A stretch of DNA of 42,901 nucleotides from the NCBI GenBank assembly GCA_023954495.1, contig JAMLIA010000023.1:1-42901 (forward strand), given 5' to 3'. Position 1 is the first letter of the stretch. Each line of letters begins with the position of its first letter. This document shows positions 15,382 through 23,830 of the stretch, in pieces. Source of the stretch: Thermomicrobiales bacterium (GTDB lineage Bacteria; Chloroflexota; Chloroflexia; Thermomicrobiales; CFX8). The position numbers and the translations under genes are program-made. Under the pieces are notes generated by a model. It was not told the DNA's origin. It ran no database searches and saw nothing but the letters and a program-made list of their open reading frames with translations.

Positions 15382-16440
15382 ATGAAACAGACACGACAAC
15401 AACGACGAACGAAACTGGGCAGAGCGATCTGCCTCATCGGATTGCTGGTGCTGCTGGCCGGTTGCGGTGTTCCGGATTCGGACTTCGCGACACCGGCAGC
15501 AACGACAGCTCCACAGCCGGCCGCCGATGACCCTGACGGCGAAATCCTCTTCGTCGCCAAAGGCAACATCTATCGCTGGGACGGCGACATCGAGCAACTG
15601 ACGGACGACGGTCAGGCGCGCTCACCGGCCTGGAGCAGCGACGGGCAACGCATCGCCTATGTCCGCACCTGGGACGAGGGCTACTCCGACCTCATCATCG
15701 CCGACCGCTCCGGCAAGGAGATCAAGCAGGTAACGACCCACAAGCCGGACGAGGAGCCGTGGTCACGACGCTTCGCACACTATGCCTATTGGGCGATCGA
15801 TCCCGAATGGTCACCAACCGTCCCGGATCAGATCATCTACGGCAGCGACAAGGGCGGCTACGAGTATGACTTCCCCGAGGATCCCGAAGATCCCGGTCGC
15901 TTGAACGACCCGATCTTCCTCTGGCTTGTCGAGCGCGACGGCGTCGATCCGTACATCCTGAACGCCTCGATGGCGCTTGGCATCACCCAGGAGAACCCCG
16001 ACTTCGATCCGACCGGCACATCCGTCACCGTCACAGCACGCGAGGATGTCGGCGCGACGCAGATCTGGACGCTGAACCTCGATACCGCCGAGGCGAACAA
16101 GCTCGTCGATGGGCAGGTATCCGACCCCGCCTGGTCGCCGGACGGCCAATCGATCGCCTTCATCGAGCAGGACAGCAGCGGCAACAACATCTACATCGTG
16201 CCGAGCGACGGCGGTGAGTCGTACGCGCTGACGAACGGACTAGCCGCAGCCGCGCCAACCTGGGCACCGGACGGCAGCGGGCTGGCGTTCATTGAGCTGG
16301 CCGACAATGCGTTCCGCGTCTCATTCATTCCGGTCTCGCGCGAGGCGGATGGACGGCTGACGGCGGGCGAGCCGGAGGTGCTCTTCACCGCGGACGGCAT
16401 CGACGCGCCGTCCGGCCTGTCGTGGCACGTCGGCGGTTAA
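15382..16440 (+). CDS. TolB-like beta-propeller lipoprotein
   Basis: Exported lipoprotein of 352 residues. A basic N-terminus and hydrophobic stretch end in the lipobox LLAGC, so it should be lipid-anchored on the outer face of the membrane. A short Ala/Thr/Pro linker leads to repeated WD40-like/PD40 units: SPAWSSDGQRIAYVR, DPEWSPTVPDQIIYGSD, NPDFDPTGTSVTVTA, DPAWSPDGQSIAFIE and APTWAPDGSGLAFIE. These are the strands of a TolB-type propeller, used for protein or ligand binding. No enzyme motif is seen. The ATG at 15382 has GGTGGAG upstream; an earlier ATG at 15334 would add 16 residues before the signal peptide and has no site. The partner is unknown. Confidence 0.85.
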   Translation: MKQTRQQRRTKLGRAICLIGLLVLLAGCGVPDSDFATPAATTAPQPAADDPDGEILFVAKGNIYRWDGDIEQLTDDGQARSPAWSSDGQRIAYVRTWDEGYSDLIIADRSGKEIKQVTTHKPDEEPWSRRFAHYAYWAIDPEWSPTVPDQIIYGSDKGGYEYDFPEDPEDPGRLNDPIFLWLVERDGVDPYILNASMALGITQENPDFDPTGTSVTVTAREDVGATQIWTLNLDTAEANKLVDGQVSDPAWSPDGQSIAFIEQDSSGNNIYIVPSDGGESYALTNGLAAAAPTWAPDGSGLAFIELADNAFRVSFIPVSREADGRLTAGEPEVLFTADGIDAPSGLSWHVGG

Positions 16441-16447
16441 GCCGACG

Positions 16448-17887
16448 CTAACCGATCCGGATCGGGGCCTCGGGGAACTTGTAGCGCACGACCTGCTGGC
16501 GAAGCTGCAGGGCGTAGACGACAGTCAGCGGCCCCAAGCGGCCAAAGAGCATCGTGATGCAAAGAACGAGCTTCGCTGGATCGGACAGGCTTGCGGTAAT
16601 ACCGGTCGTGACGCCTACGGTCGCAATCGCGCTGGTTGTCTCAAAGAGGATGTCGATAAATCGCAGATCGCCACCAGTTAGATGTTCGATTAGCACGAGC
16701 GCAAGTGTAGCGAAGAAATGCACGACGAACATGATGGCGATGACTGCCATCGCTCGAAACACAAGTGCAGTGGGAATGCGACGCCCGAATACTTGTGGCT
16801 CCATCTGACCACGCACAGTTGAGAATACTGCAAGCCCGACGACTCCGACAGTCGTCAACTTGACTCCACCAGCAGCCGAACCGGAAGCTCCTCCGACGAA
16901 CATGACTGCTACCCAAACAAAGAGCGTAATGTCGGTTGCTGAACCGAAGTCGATTGTTGCGAAGCCGGCCGTTCGAGCAGAGACACTTTGAAACAGCGAC
17001 ACCAGCGGCCGATCAACGACTGGCACGTCGGCAAGCGATGCATTCCATTCAGCTCCAAGGAACACTCCGGTACTAATGAGAAGTAACAAGGCATTCATTA
17101 TCAGGATAATCTTGGATTCAATTGTCAAACGGCGGAATCGACGCCGCAGCGCAATATCGGCGAAGAACAGATATGATAGCGCCCCAGCCTGAATCAGAAC
17201 GATCAGCATGACGTTAATAACAAGCGAATCGTCGTAACCGCGGATAGATTGGAAGCCACCCTGCAAATCGAACCCAGCGTTGCAGAACGCGGCAATGGAG
17301 TGGAACACTCCTTTCCAGACAGCGAGATGTAAGGGTTCATCGAACGCAAATCGGATGGCGAGAATGACAGCCCCGATGCCCTCCATCAGGAAGGTGAAGC
17401 GAACGATCTGCCCTGATAGCTCGGCTGCTTCGCGCAACGACAGTGTTGGTGCGCCGTCTTGGAGCAGCAACGTATCTCGCAGGCTGGACGCGCCACGCTG
17501 GAGAGCCCGGAGCAACAGGCTTGCTCCGACCATAAACCCCAATCCGCCTACCTGAATAAGCGCAATGATGAGCAGCTGACCTGCAAAATTCCAATGGTCG
17601 CGAGTATCGACAACGGTTAGCCCGGTAACGCAGGTTGCCGAAACAGCTGTAAATAGCGCGTCGATGAACGGTGTCCACTCGCCATCGCGGCTGAACCACG
17701 GCAACGTCAGGAGTGCGCCCGCTGTCACGACAAGAAGCAGGAGCCCAAGAGCGAACAACTTGGCATGCTGCCGCACATTTGGCACAGATTGCCGCTCCGG
17801 CGCGGCAGGCAAGTCAATGACCTGCGTCGCCTGCAGACGCCGCCGGATGATGCGATCCCCTGGCCGACGAGAGCCCGGGCCGCTCAT
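16448..17887 (-). CDS. ktrB: Potassium uptake channel subunit, TrkH/KtrB family
   Basis: Ion-conducting membrane subunit of a K+ uptake system, 479 residues. The four pore-loop filter regions are visible as ATCVTGLTVVD, AFCNAGFDLQ, SARTAGFATID and TSAIATVGVTTG, each with the filter Gly. Hydrophobic helix pairs surround each, giving the four M1-P-M2 repeats. It overlaps the upstream ktrA by four bases (ATGA), so channel and gate are made together. The single-RCK partner favours Ktr over Trk naming, though the family boundary is not sharp. Parts of this gene, around 16.6-17.3 kb, look richer in A/T-ending codons than its neighbours. Confidence 0.9.
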   Translation of the reverse strand: MSGPGSRRPGDRIIRRRLQATQVIDLPAAPERQSVPNVRQHAKLFALGLLLLVVTAGALLTLPWFSRDGEWTPFIDALFTAVSATCVTGLTVVDTRDHWNFAGQLLIIALIQVGGLGFMVGASLLLRALQRGASSLRDTLLLQDGAPTLSLREAAELSGQIVRFTFLMEGIGAVILAIRFAFDEPLHLAVWKGVFHSIAAFCNAGFDLQGGFQSIRGYDDSLVINVMLIVLIQAGALSYLFFADIALRRRFRRLTIESKIILIMNALLLLISTGVFLGAEWNASLADVPVVDRPLVSLFQSVSARTAGFATIDFGSATDITLFVWVAVMFVGGASGSAAGGVKLTTVGVVGLAVFSTVRGQMEPQVFGRRIPTALVFRAMAVIAIMFVVHFFATLALVLIEHLTGGDLRFIDILFETTSAIATVGVTTGITASLSDPAKLVLCITMLFGRLGPLTVVYALQLRQQVVRYKFPEAPIRIG

Positions 17888-18573
17888 TCCGCTAGCTCAC
17901 GACCAGGATGCATGAACTTGTAAATCTCAATGTCAGGGCCAACGAGCAGCAGCTCATCGTCCGGCTGGATGCGTTCCTCGTAGTGCGGCATGACAATAAC
18001 GCGCCGCCCCCGCTTGATCATCAGCAGGTTCAGTTGCGCGTGCTGCGATGCACCGAGTTCGGCGATCGTATGGCCGATGAAGTGCGGTGGAGCAACTACC
18101 TTGACGACACCAGATGTTTCGGTGAGTGAGATGTAGTCGTTGATATTGCGGACGCCGAGCGAGTGCGCGAGACGTGCGCCGGCCTCCGCTTCCGGATAGA
18201 CAACACGATCCGCGCCGATGCGCTCCAGCAGTTCGCCATGCAGGCGCGTGCGCGCCTTGGCCACGACCCACGGCACTTCCAGTCGTTTCAACAGCAGTGT
18301 GGAGAGGACGCTACCCTCCAGGCTGGCACCTTGCGCGACGATTGCGACATCGGAGCGATCGACGTGCAGCGAGCGCAGCAATTCCTCGTCGGTGCCGTCG
18401 CCCTGCGCCGCCAGTGAGACGAAGTTAGCGACTTCCGCCACGCGCTTCTCGTCGATGTCGATCGCCGTGACCTCGTAGCCAAGATCGTGCAGATTGCGGG
18501 CGAGGCTGGTGCCGAAGCGCCCGAGGCCAAGGATGGTCACGCGTTCCGGCTGAAGTGCTGTCTCTGACGCCAT
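17884..18573 (-). CDS. ktrA: Potassium uptake gating subunit, KtrA/TrkA-type RCK protein
   Basis: Cytoplasmic regulator that forms a ring under the KtrB channel and gates it in response to nucleotides. Its 229 residues hold one RCK_N Rossmann domain with GLGRFG (16-21) and the acidic DID after the second strand. An RCK_C (TrkA_C) domain (about 140-225) contains IGHTIAELGASQHAQLNLLMIKRG and DDELLLVGPD. E. coli TrkA has two such units, so this is the KtrA-like short form. It lies first in a two-gene operon with ktrB. The ribosome site (GTGAGTATCA before ATG) is weak. Confidence 0.9.
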   Translation of the reverse strand: MASETALQPERVTILGLGRFGTSLARNLHDLGYEVTAIDIDEKRVAEVANFVSLAAQGDGTDEELLRSLHVDRSDVAIVAQGASLEGSVLSTLLLKRLEVPWVVAKARTRLHGELLERIGADRVVYPEAEAGARLAHSLGVRNINDYISLTETSGVVKVVAPPHFIGHTIAELGASQHAQLNLLMIKRGRRVIVMPHYEERIQPDDELLLVGPDIEIYKFMHPGRELAE

Positions 18574-18717
18574 TGATACTCACTCAGCTGTCATCGGTTG
18601 TGTCAATCGCCAGCCACAGCATGCCGTCGACCAGCGGGTCGCGCTAGTGTACCCGACGTAGCCGCGTACTGCGGAATGGCTTATTGCTGATGGGGCGGGT
18701 GGTGTCTGCGGCTCTTC

Positions 18718-18723
18718 TATAAT
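18718..18723 (+). promoter_or_regulatory. Perfect -10 hexamer upstream of the ECF operon
   Basis: TATAAT lies 54 bases before the GTG start of the sigma factor gene. No good -35 stands at 16-18 bases. It may be the housekeeping promoter of this operon; no ECF-type promoter was recognised. Confidence 0.35.
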
Positions 18724-18776
18724 GCCGCGACGGCTCTTGCATCCCAACGTATACCGCACAGAGTGAGAGGCGACGC

Positions 18777-19457
18777 GTGCTGTTTGGCCTGCGGCTCCGC
18801 CGCACCGGTCCCGACCGGGCAGACAACACCGAGACACCGGGTGATGAAGACCTGATTGTGTCCGCTCTGAGCGGCGACCTCAACGCGTTCAACACGCTGG
18901 TTGAGCGCCACGAGCGGGCGGTCTACTCGGTCGCGCTGCGCCACCTCCGCACCGCCGACGCCGCGCAGGACGTGACCCAGGACGCATTTCTGCGGGCGTG
19001 GCAGGCGCTGGATACGTTCCGCGGCGGCCATCCGGGTGGGTTCCGCGCCTGGGTACTGCGCATCGCGGCGAATCGCGCACTCGACACGCTGCGAGCACGT
19101 GCCCGGCGACCGGAGCAATCGCTCGATGCACGACAGGACGACGAGGAGCGCATCTGGGAGCCGGAATCCGACGAGCCGGACGCCTTCGATCTGGTCAGCC
19201 GCGTCGAGATGTCCGGCGCACTGGAGCTCGCCCTCGGGCAATTGCAACCGGACCAGCGGCTGGCCGTCATCCTCAGCGACGTGCAGGGGCACTCGTACGA
19301 CGAGATCGCCGAGATCAGCGGCGTTGCGCTGGGCACGGTGAAGTCACGCATCAATCGTGGGCGGGCGCGCCTCAGAGAAGTCCTGCTTGCCGATGAGGCC
19401 GGCTGGGAACTTCTCGGTCGCTCGCCACGTCTAGAGAGTAGCGGTCGCGATGAGTAA
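18777..19457 (+). CDS. ECF-type RNA polymerase sigma factor
   Basis: Alternative sigma factor of 226 residues with the two ECF domains. Sigma-2 (about 25-105) has FNTLVERHERAVYSVALR and DAAQDVTQDAFLRAWQALDTFRG, followed by FRAWVLRIAANRALD. Sigma-4 (about 140-205) has LQPDQRLAVILSDVQGHSY and the DNA-reading helix GVALGTVKSRINRGRARL. GTG start at 18777 with GAGAGG before it. The gene is followed 42 bases later by a zinc-type anti-sigma factor and then by a SIMPL protein, forming a sigma/anti-sigma operon. Such factors normally respond to envelope or oxidative stress and control their own operon; the stimulus here is unknown. Confidence 0.93.
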   Translation: MLFGLRLRRTGPDRADNTETPGDEDLIVSALSGDLNAFNTLVERHERAVYSVALRHLRTADAAQDVTQDAFLRAWQALDTFRGGHPGGFRAWVLRIAANRALDTLRARARRPEQSLDARQDDEERIWEPESDEPDAFDLVSRVEMSGALELALGQLQPDQRLAVILSDVQGHSYDEIAEISGVALGTVKSRINRGRARLREVLLADEAGWELLGRSPRLESSGRDE

Positions 19458-19499
19458 GCGGCCACCATTGAGCAGCATGAACTGGACAGGAGGGCGACC

Positions 19500-20363
19500 G
19501 TGAGCGACGACCACCACGTCGCCCCGCAGCACAACGAAGAGCATATCGATCCGGAAGCGATCGTCACCTGGCTCGATGAGCCGGAGAGCCTCGCTCCCGA
19601 AGAGCGGACGCGCATTGAGCAGCATCTGGCGCAGTGCGCCGAGTGTCAACAGGTCGCCGAGGAGTTCCGCGCGCTCGTTGGTGCGCTGGCCGCGTTGCCG
19701 GAAATCGCGCCACCACGCTCGTTCGGTCTCACAGCCGAGCAGGTTGATCGAGAGACGGCAACGCTGGCTCCGCCAATACCGATCCGCACGCCGAACCGCT
19801 GGTACGACCGGCAGATGCACGCAATCCGCTGGGCAACTGCGGTGGCTGCCGTGCTCTTTGTCCTCGTCCTCGGTGTCGACCTGGTAACAACCCGCTTCGA
19901 TCGATCGATGACAAGCGACACCGCGGTAGTGATGTCGGCGCAAGATTCGGGCGGCGGCGCTGAGGAAGCGCCGGCGGCGGCGGGAGCGGCGATGTTCGCG
20001 CAAGAGGATGAAACCGCGACATCGAGCGCAGCCGAGGCGGAAATCGCTCCCGGCGAAGTCGCAACACCTCAAGCCGAAGTCGCGGAATCCGGGGAGACTG
20101 CGGCGGCGAACGAGGAATCCGAAGCACCACCAGCCGAAGACAGCGCTGCCGATGCCGAGTCGACGGTTGGTGCGGACAGTGCGCGTCAGGCAGACGTCGC
20201 ACAAGTAGACGAGACGAGCCAGCCTGAACAGGCGTCGGCAGCATCGTCGCGCGAGGAGCGCTTACGGCTGATCGAGTTTGGCCTGGCAGCCATCTTCGTC
20301 TGGCTGCTGGGGCTGATGATCGCGCTGCCACGATTGCGCCGCAATCGCGGGAACCTTTCCTGA
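19500..20363 (+). CDS. Zinc-binding transmembrane anti-sigma factor
   Basis: Partner of the ECF sigma factor just upstream, 287 residues. The N-terminal anti-sigma domain carries the His-x3-Cys-x2-Cys zinc motif (His42, Cys46, Cys49 in QHLAQCAEC). A membrane helix (about 110-128) follows, then about 130 residues very rich in Ala and Glu. A second hydrophobic helix (about 259-277) ends in a basic tail, which would place both termini in the cytoplasm with the acidic segment outside. The second helix is unusual for this family. The GTG start at 19500 follows AGGAGGG. Release of the sigma factor could be by thiol oxidation at the zinc site or by proteolysis; both are family knowledge, not shown here. 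Confidence 0.87.
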   Translation: MSDDHHVAPQHNEEHIDPEAIVTWLDEPESLAPEERTRIEQHLAQCAECQQVAEEFRALVGALAALPEIAPPRSFGLTAEQVDRETATLAPPIPIRTPNRWYDRQMHAIRWATAVAAVLFVLVLGVDLVTTRFDRSMTSDTAVVMSAQDSGGGAEEAPAAAGAAMFAQEDETATSSAAEAEIAPGEVATPQAEVAESGETAAANEESEAPPAEDSAADAESTVGADSARQADVAQVDETSQPEQASAASSREERLRLIEFGLAAIFVWLLGLMIALPRLRRNRGNLS

Positions 20364-20423
20364 CTCGCCAGCGTCATACCAGCAGAAGGTTGTGTTGATG
20401 AACCGCAGTGACAGGAGTGAACC

Positions 20424-21179
20424 GTGAGACTGATGTTGCAGAGGGGATCCGTGCCGCTCGCCGGCGTGCTGGTGGCCGTCGCGCTGGTGGGTGCGCTCGT
20501 GCTGAGCACCTGGGATCATGACGACAGCCGCGCGACCGCGGCCGAACCGGACACCACCCGTACGATCAACGTGAACGGCGAGGGGCGCGTCTCGCTGACG
20601 CCCGACGTCGCCATCCTTAACCTCGGCGTGATGACCCGCGACCCGCAGCTGGCGACAGCCCAGCAGAGCACGACCGAGGCGATGAACGCGGTCCGACAGG
20701 CGCTCATTGACGCGGGCGTGAAGACCGAGGATATCCAGACCAGCACATATGCCGTCAATGTCGAGCAGGACTACAACCAGCCGAATCAGCCAATCATCGG
20801 CTATTACGTGATTCAGACTGTCAGCGCGAAGGTGCGCCAGATCGACACCGCTGGTGATGTCATCCAGGCAGCCGTCGATGCCGGCGCGAATCAGGTGAAC
20901 GGCATCTCGTTCACGCTCGAGGACACCTCAGCCGCGATCAACAAGGCCCGCGAGCTGGCCGTTGCCGACGCTCGCGAACGCGCTGAGCACCTGGCCGAAC
21001 TGTCGAACGCGACCCTCGGCCCTGTCCAGACGATTACCGAGGGCTACACGACGCCCGTCTCGCCGGTCCGCGAGGGTGCTTTCGCTGCCGCCGAAGATTC
21101 CGCCGCCGGTGCCCCGACCATCGACGCCGGCACGATGGAAGTCACAGTCAGCGTTTCGGTGACGTACGTGATGCAGTAA
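20424..21179 (+). CDS. SIMPL (DUF541) domain exported protein
   Basis: Exported protein of 251 residues. An N-terminal hydrophobic helix (about 11-28) is followed by the SIMPL/DUF541 domain: TINVNGEGRVSLTPDVAILNLGV at its start, TEDIQTSTYAVNVEQDY in the middle, and AVADARERAEHLAE near the end. The domain is found in BP26/Omp28 and related periplasmic or surface proteins that are linked to oxidative stress. GTG start with AGGAG upstream, 60 bases after the anti-sigma gene and before a strong hairpin, so it is probably the last gene of the ECF operon. It may be a target or a sensor accessory of that regulon (inference). Confidence 0.85.
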   Translation: MRLMLQRGSVPLAGVLVAVALVGALVLSTWDHDDSRATAAEPDTTRTINVNGEGRVSLTPDVAILNLGVMTRDPQLATAQQSTTEAMNAVRQALIDAGVKTEDIQTSTYAVNVEQDYNQPNQPIIGYYVIQTVSAKVRQIDTAGDVIQAAVDAGANQVNGISFTLEDTSAAINKARELAVADARERAEHLAELSNATLGPVQTITEGYTTPVSPVREGAFAAAEDSAAGAPTIDAGTMEVTVSVSVTYVMQ

Positions 21180-21195
21180 CGCCAGGGCAATAGTC

Positions 21196-21239
21196 ACAAA
21201 GAACGGACGTCTCGCAGATGCGGGTCGTCCGTTCTTTGT
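21196..21239 (+). terminator. Strong hairpin ending the ECF operon
   Basis: ACAAAGAACGGACG (21196-21209) pairs perfectly over 14 bases with CGTCCGTTCTTTGT (21226-21239), with a 16-base loop. It begins 16 bases after the SIMPL stop codon. The descending arm is T-rich at its end. Confidence 0.8.
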
Positions 21240-21280
21240 TGGTCGCTGGCTAACGATCCGCAAGGCAACGTGATCGCGAT

Positions 21281-21306
21281 GATGCAGGGGCGAGTCGCAT
21301 ACGCCC
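21281..21306 (+). repeat. Copy 2 of the 26-bp palindromic repeat
   Basis: Begins GATGCAGGGGCG and ends GCATACGCCC. It is the left arm of an inverted pair with 21381-21406, with 74 bases between. The pair lies in the intergenic space after the ECF operon and could fold into a long hairpin. Confidence 0.7.
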
Positions 21307-21380
21307 GGCTGGGGACACGACCATCCAGTAAGGGTGCCCAGGTGCGGTGGCTGCCAGTTGGAACGGGTTGGGGGCGGGAC

Positions 21381-21406
21381 GGGCGCATGCAATACGCCCC
21401 TGCATT
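21381..21406 (-). repeat. Copy 3 of the 26-bp repeat, inverted
   Basis: Read on the minus strand it begins AATGCAGGGGCG and ends GCATGCGCCC. With copy 2 it gives a 126-base element with inverted ends, MITE-like in form but without any transposase gene or visible target duplication. Confidence 0.7.
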
Positions 21407-21427
21407 ATTGTTTTGCGTTACGGCGAT

Positions 21428-22207
21428 TCAGCCATCCCGCACGATCCTCTTGCAGGGGAACGCCATCGCCACGGCAGCCCGCCCGCCTGCAGCTGCACCA
21501 CACTGATCGTCTCTGCTGCGTCGAGCTGGTACGGTGCCGATGGCAGTGGCGTGGGCGCGCCAGTTAGTGCGGAGGGCGGCTGGGTCGCTGGTCTGCGAGG
21601 CGTGCTCCAGGCGGGCGTCGATCTGCAGATCGAGCGTCGCCGTGATGTCGATTGCCGTTGTTGGCAGCGACGTTGAGAACATCCAGACCTGCGAGACGAT
21701 GTGCGGCTCCAGACCGGCGGCAACCTGCGCAGGAAAGAACAGATGGTCGCGCGCCATCGGGTAAACCGCGTCGAGGACGGCACGACCGACGATACGATGA
21801 TCGCGGTGAGTGATGTACGGCGGCCAGACGTGCTCGGGGTCGTGAGAGAAGATGACATCCGGCCGCACCTCACGAATCAGCTCGACGATCTTCCGGCCCA
21901 GTTCCAGTGTGTCATCAACCTCACCATCGCGCTCGTCAAGAAAGCGCAAATCGGTCAGGCCGAGGCGCTCATTCGCGCGCGCCGGCTCAGCCAGCCGCGT
22001 TGCCGCGACATCATCCGGTGTCACGCTGCGATCTGCCGAGCCTGTATCACCGGCAGCCACCAGCGCCATCGAGACGTCCGCGCCCTGCTGAACCAGATGC
22101 GCGAGCGTGCCGCCGCACCACGACTCCATGTCGTCAGGATACGCGCAGATGACCAGCACAGTCGCCACGTTTGGCAACGGCGCATTCTGGATGACAGGTG
22201 ATTGCAC
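21428..22207 (-). CDS. PIG-L/LmbE family deacetylase
   Basis: Zinc-dependent N-deacetylase of 259 residues. The first metal motif reads AYPDDMESWCGG (usually AHPDD, so the first His is Tyr here), and the later THRDHRIVG supplies the second His site. VSMALVAAGDTGSADRS and DVIFSHDPEHVWPP fit the family fold. Members act on GlcNAc-type sugars in mycothiol, bacillithiol or lincosamide pathways; which applies is unknown. The AYPDD variant occurs in real members, so activity is not excluded. The start is GTG 22207 with GAGTGAGGG before it. The last ~30 residues are Ala/Arg-rich and not family-like. It lies downstream of the HtrA gene but a hairpin separates them. Confidence 0.82.
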   Translation of the reverse strand: MQSPVIQNAPLPNVATVLVICAYPDDMESWCGGTLAHLVQQGADVSMALVAAGDTGSADRSVTPDDVAATRLAEPARANERLGLTDLRFLDERDGEVDDTLELGRKIVELIREVRPDVIFSHDPEHVWPPYITHRDHRIVGRAVLDAVYPMARDHLFFPAQVAAGLEPHIVSQVWMFSTSLPTTAIDITATLDLQIDARLEHASQTSDPAALRTNWRAHATAIGTVPARRSRDDQCGAAAGGRAAVAMAFPCKRIVRDG

Positions 22208-22262
22208 GTACCCTCACTCCCCGATCAACGATCTCGACGCTGAGATCCTGTTCGGAAACACA

Positions 22263-22294
22263 CAACGCCCGGAGCAATACTGCTCCGGGCGTTG
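22263..22294 (-). terminator. Hairpin terminator after the HtrA-like gene
   Basis: CAACGCCCGGAGCA (22263-22276) pairs perfectly with TGCTCCGGGCGTTG (22281-22294) around ATAC. Read on the minus strand it is followed by TGTGTTTCC. It lies between the HtrA-like stop and the start of the PIG-L gene. Confidence 0.75.
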
Positions 22295-22352
22295 CGCGGG
22301 GGTGGTGGGGTGGAGAGTGGTCGCCATGCGGGCACGACGACCACGGGTGTAC

Positions 22353-23603
22353 TTACTGGTCGGCCGGCCGCGTGCCGAGGGTGACCTGAACGGTCACGGT
22401 CTCGCCGGTCGTGCCGCGGGCGATAGTCAGCTCAACCGTGTCACCCGGCTTGTGCTGGAACAGGATGTCCTGCAGCGATGTGGTCTGACTGATCTCCTCA
22501 CCGTCGATCGCGGTGACGATGTCGTTCGCCTCAACACCGGCTGTCGCAGCCGGCCCACCGGCGACCACATCGGCGATGAACGCGCCGTGGTCAACTGGCA
22601 GATTCTGGGCAGACGCGATCTGCGGGTTGATGAGCTGGTAGGAGATGCCGAGGAACGGACGCACAACCTGACCGTTTTCGATCAACTGGGAGGCGATGTC
22701 CTTGACCGTGTTGCTCGGAATCGCGAAGCCCAGACCCTCAGCGGTCACGCCCGGCTCTGCCTGGCGAACGACGGCTGTGTTGACACCGATGACCTGGCCC
22801 TGCATGTTCAGCAGCGGGCCGCCGGAGTTGCCCGGGTTGATCGGCGCATCGTGCTGGATCATGTTCTCCATGCCAGCGCCGCCCTGCGAATCGAGCGAGC
22901 GACCGAGGCCGGAGACGATGCCCTGGGTGACGGTGTTGGTGTATTCGCCCAACGCACTACCGATCGCCACCACGTCTTCACCAACGCGCAGCGTGCTGGA
23001 ATCGCCAATCTCTACCGTGGCCGGGACCGTCTGATCGATCTTGATGACGGCGATGTCGCTCACCGGATCGGTGCCAACGAGCGTCGCGTCAACCTCGGTG
23101 CCGTCCACGAAGAGGACGGACAGGCTGTCGCTGCCCTCAACGACGTGGTTGTTGGTGATGATGTATCCGTCGTCGCTGACGATGAAGCCGGTGCCACTGC
23201 CGGCCGGCTGCAGCTCGCTGGACGACTGGCCAAACCCTGCGAATGTCTGCTTGTTGATCACGGTCACGACGGCCTGATTCACGTCGTCAACCAGATCGGC
23301 CGTATTGTCGTAGGTCGGTGCGTCAGCGGAGCCAACGAGGAATGGATAGGCGGTCGATTGTGTGGCGGCCGGTTTCGCGCTGGTGGTCTCGACCTTCACC
23401 GTCGAGGTGTTCGTTGCCGCCGCCGTTGTGCTTTCGGTCGTCGCCGATGCGGCCCCGGTTGCTGATGTGGCTGTGGCGATGACCGCCGTGCCGTCGTCAT
23501 TGCCACTGGAGCCGGTCGAGCAGGCGGCCGTCAGGCCCATTGTCACCATCAGGACAATCACGAGCAGGAGATGAGATAACGAGATTCGTCTTACACGTTG
23601 CAT
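22353..23603 (-). CDS. HtrA/DegP-like serine protease lipoprotein
   Basis: Envelope quality-control protease (S1C family), 416 residues from the ATG at 23603. A signal peptide ends in a lipobox-like LTAAC (Cys28), so it is probably lipid-anchored outside the cell rather than held by a helix. A ~60-residue Ser/Thr/Ala linker follows. The trypsin-like domain has the triad His153 (ITNNHVVEG), Asp183 (VSDIAVIK) and Ser260 (NPGNSGGPLL). A single PDZ domain (about 315-410) contains GPAATAGVEANDIVTAIDG. A GTG twelve bases upstream (23615) is also in frame, but GGAAAGG overlaps that codon and suits the ATG better. Substrates would be misfolded exported proteins. Confidence 0.9.
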   Translation of the reverse strand: MQRVRRISLSHLLLVIVLMVTMGLTAACSTGSSGNDDGTAVIATATSATGAASATTESTTAAATNTSTVKVETTSAKPAATQSTAYPFLVGSADAPTYDNTADLVDDVNQAVVTVINKQTFAGFGQSSSELQPAGSGTGFIVSDDGYIITNNHVVEGSDSLSVLFVDGTEVDATLVGTDPVSDIAVIKIDQTVPATVEIGDSSTLRVGEDVVAIGSALGEYTNTVTQGIVSGLGRSLDSQGGAGMENMIQHDAPINPGNSGGPLLNMQGQVIGVNTAVVRQAEPGVTAEGLGFAIPSNTVKDIASQLIENGQVVRPFLGISYQLINPQIASAQNLPVDHGAFIADVVAGGPAATAGVEANDIVTAIDGEEISQTTSLQDILFQHKPGDTVELTIARGTTGETVTVQVTLGTRPADQ

Positions 23604-23830
23604 ATCCAGATGCACCTTTCCGTTCTTACGCCATCCGCCGCCGGCCCTGTGGCATCATCGAGCGGATCTGGCGGATGTCGCCGCTCCAGTCACACCGGGG
23701 CATTTCGTTTATGAGTATCACGGAAGCAACTGAGGTACTGGTGAATGCGACCTGAAAGTTCGCTGAAAACGCATCGCCCCTGTTTGCACCGGAGTGGTGG
23801 TCAATTGTCACGTCGCGTAGTGCAGCAATC

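Noticed and set aside
16452-16465. 14-bp perfect palindrome CCGATCCGGATCGG near the ktrB stop
   Set aside because: It lies inside the coding end of ktrB with no loop or T-run; a chance palindrome is sufficient.
18777-18777. GTG starts as annotation artefacts
   Set aside because: Several GTG starts (1184, 18777, 19500, 20424, 32674) have strong ribosome sites and give correct family N-termini, so they are real in this genome.
22107-23465. A 452-codon open frame opposite the HtrA-like gene
   Set aside because: Antisense to a clear protease gene with intact triad; Arg/Asp/Val-rich composition typical of shadows.
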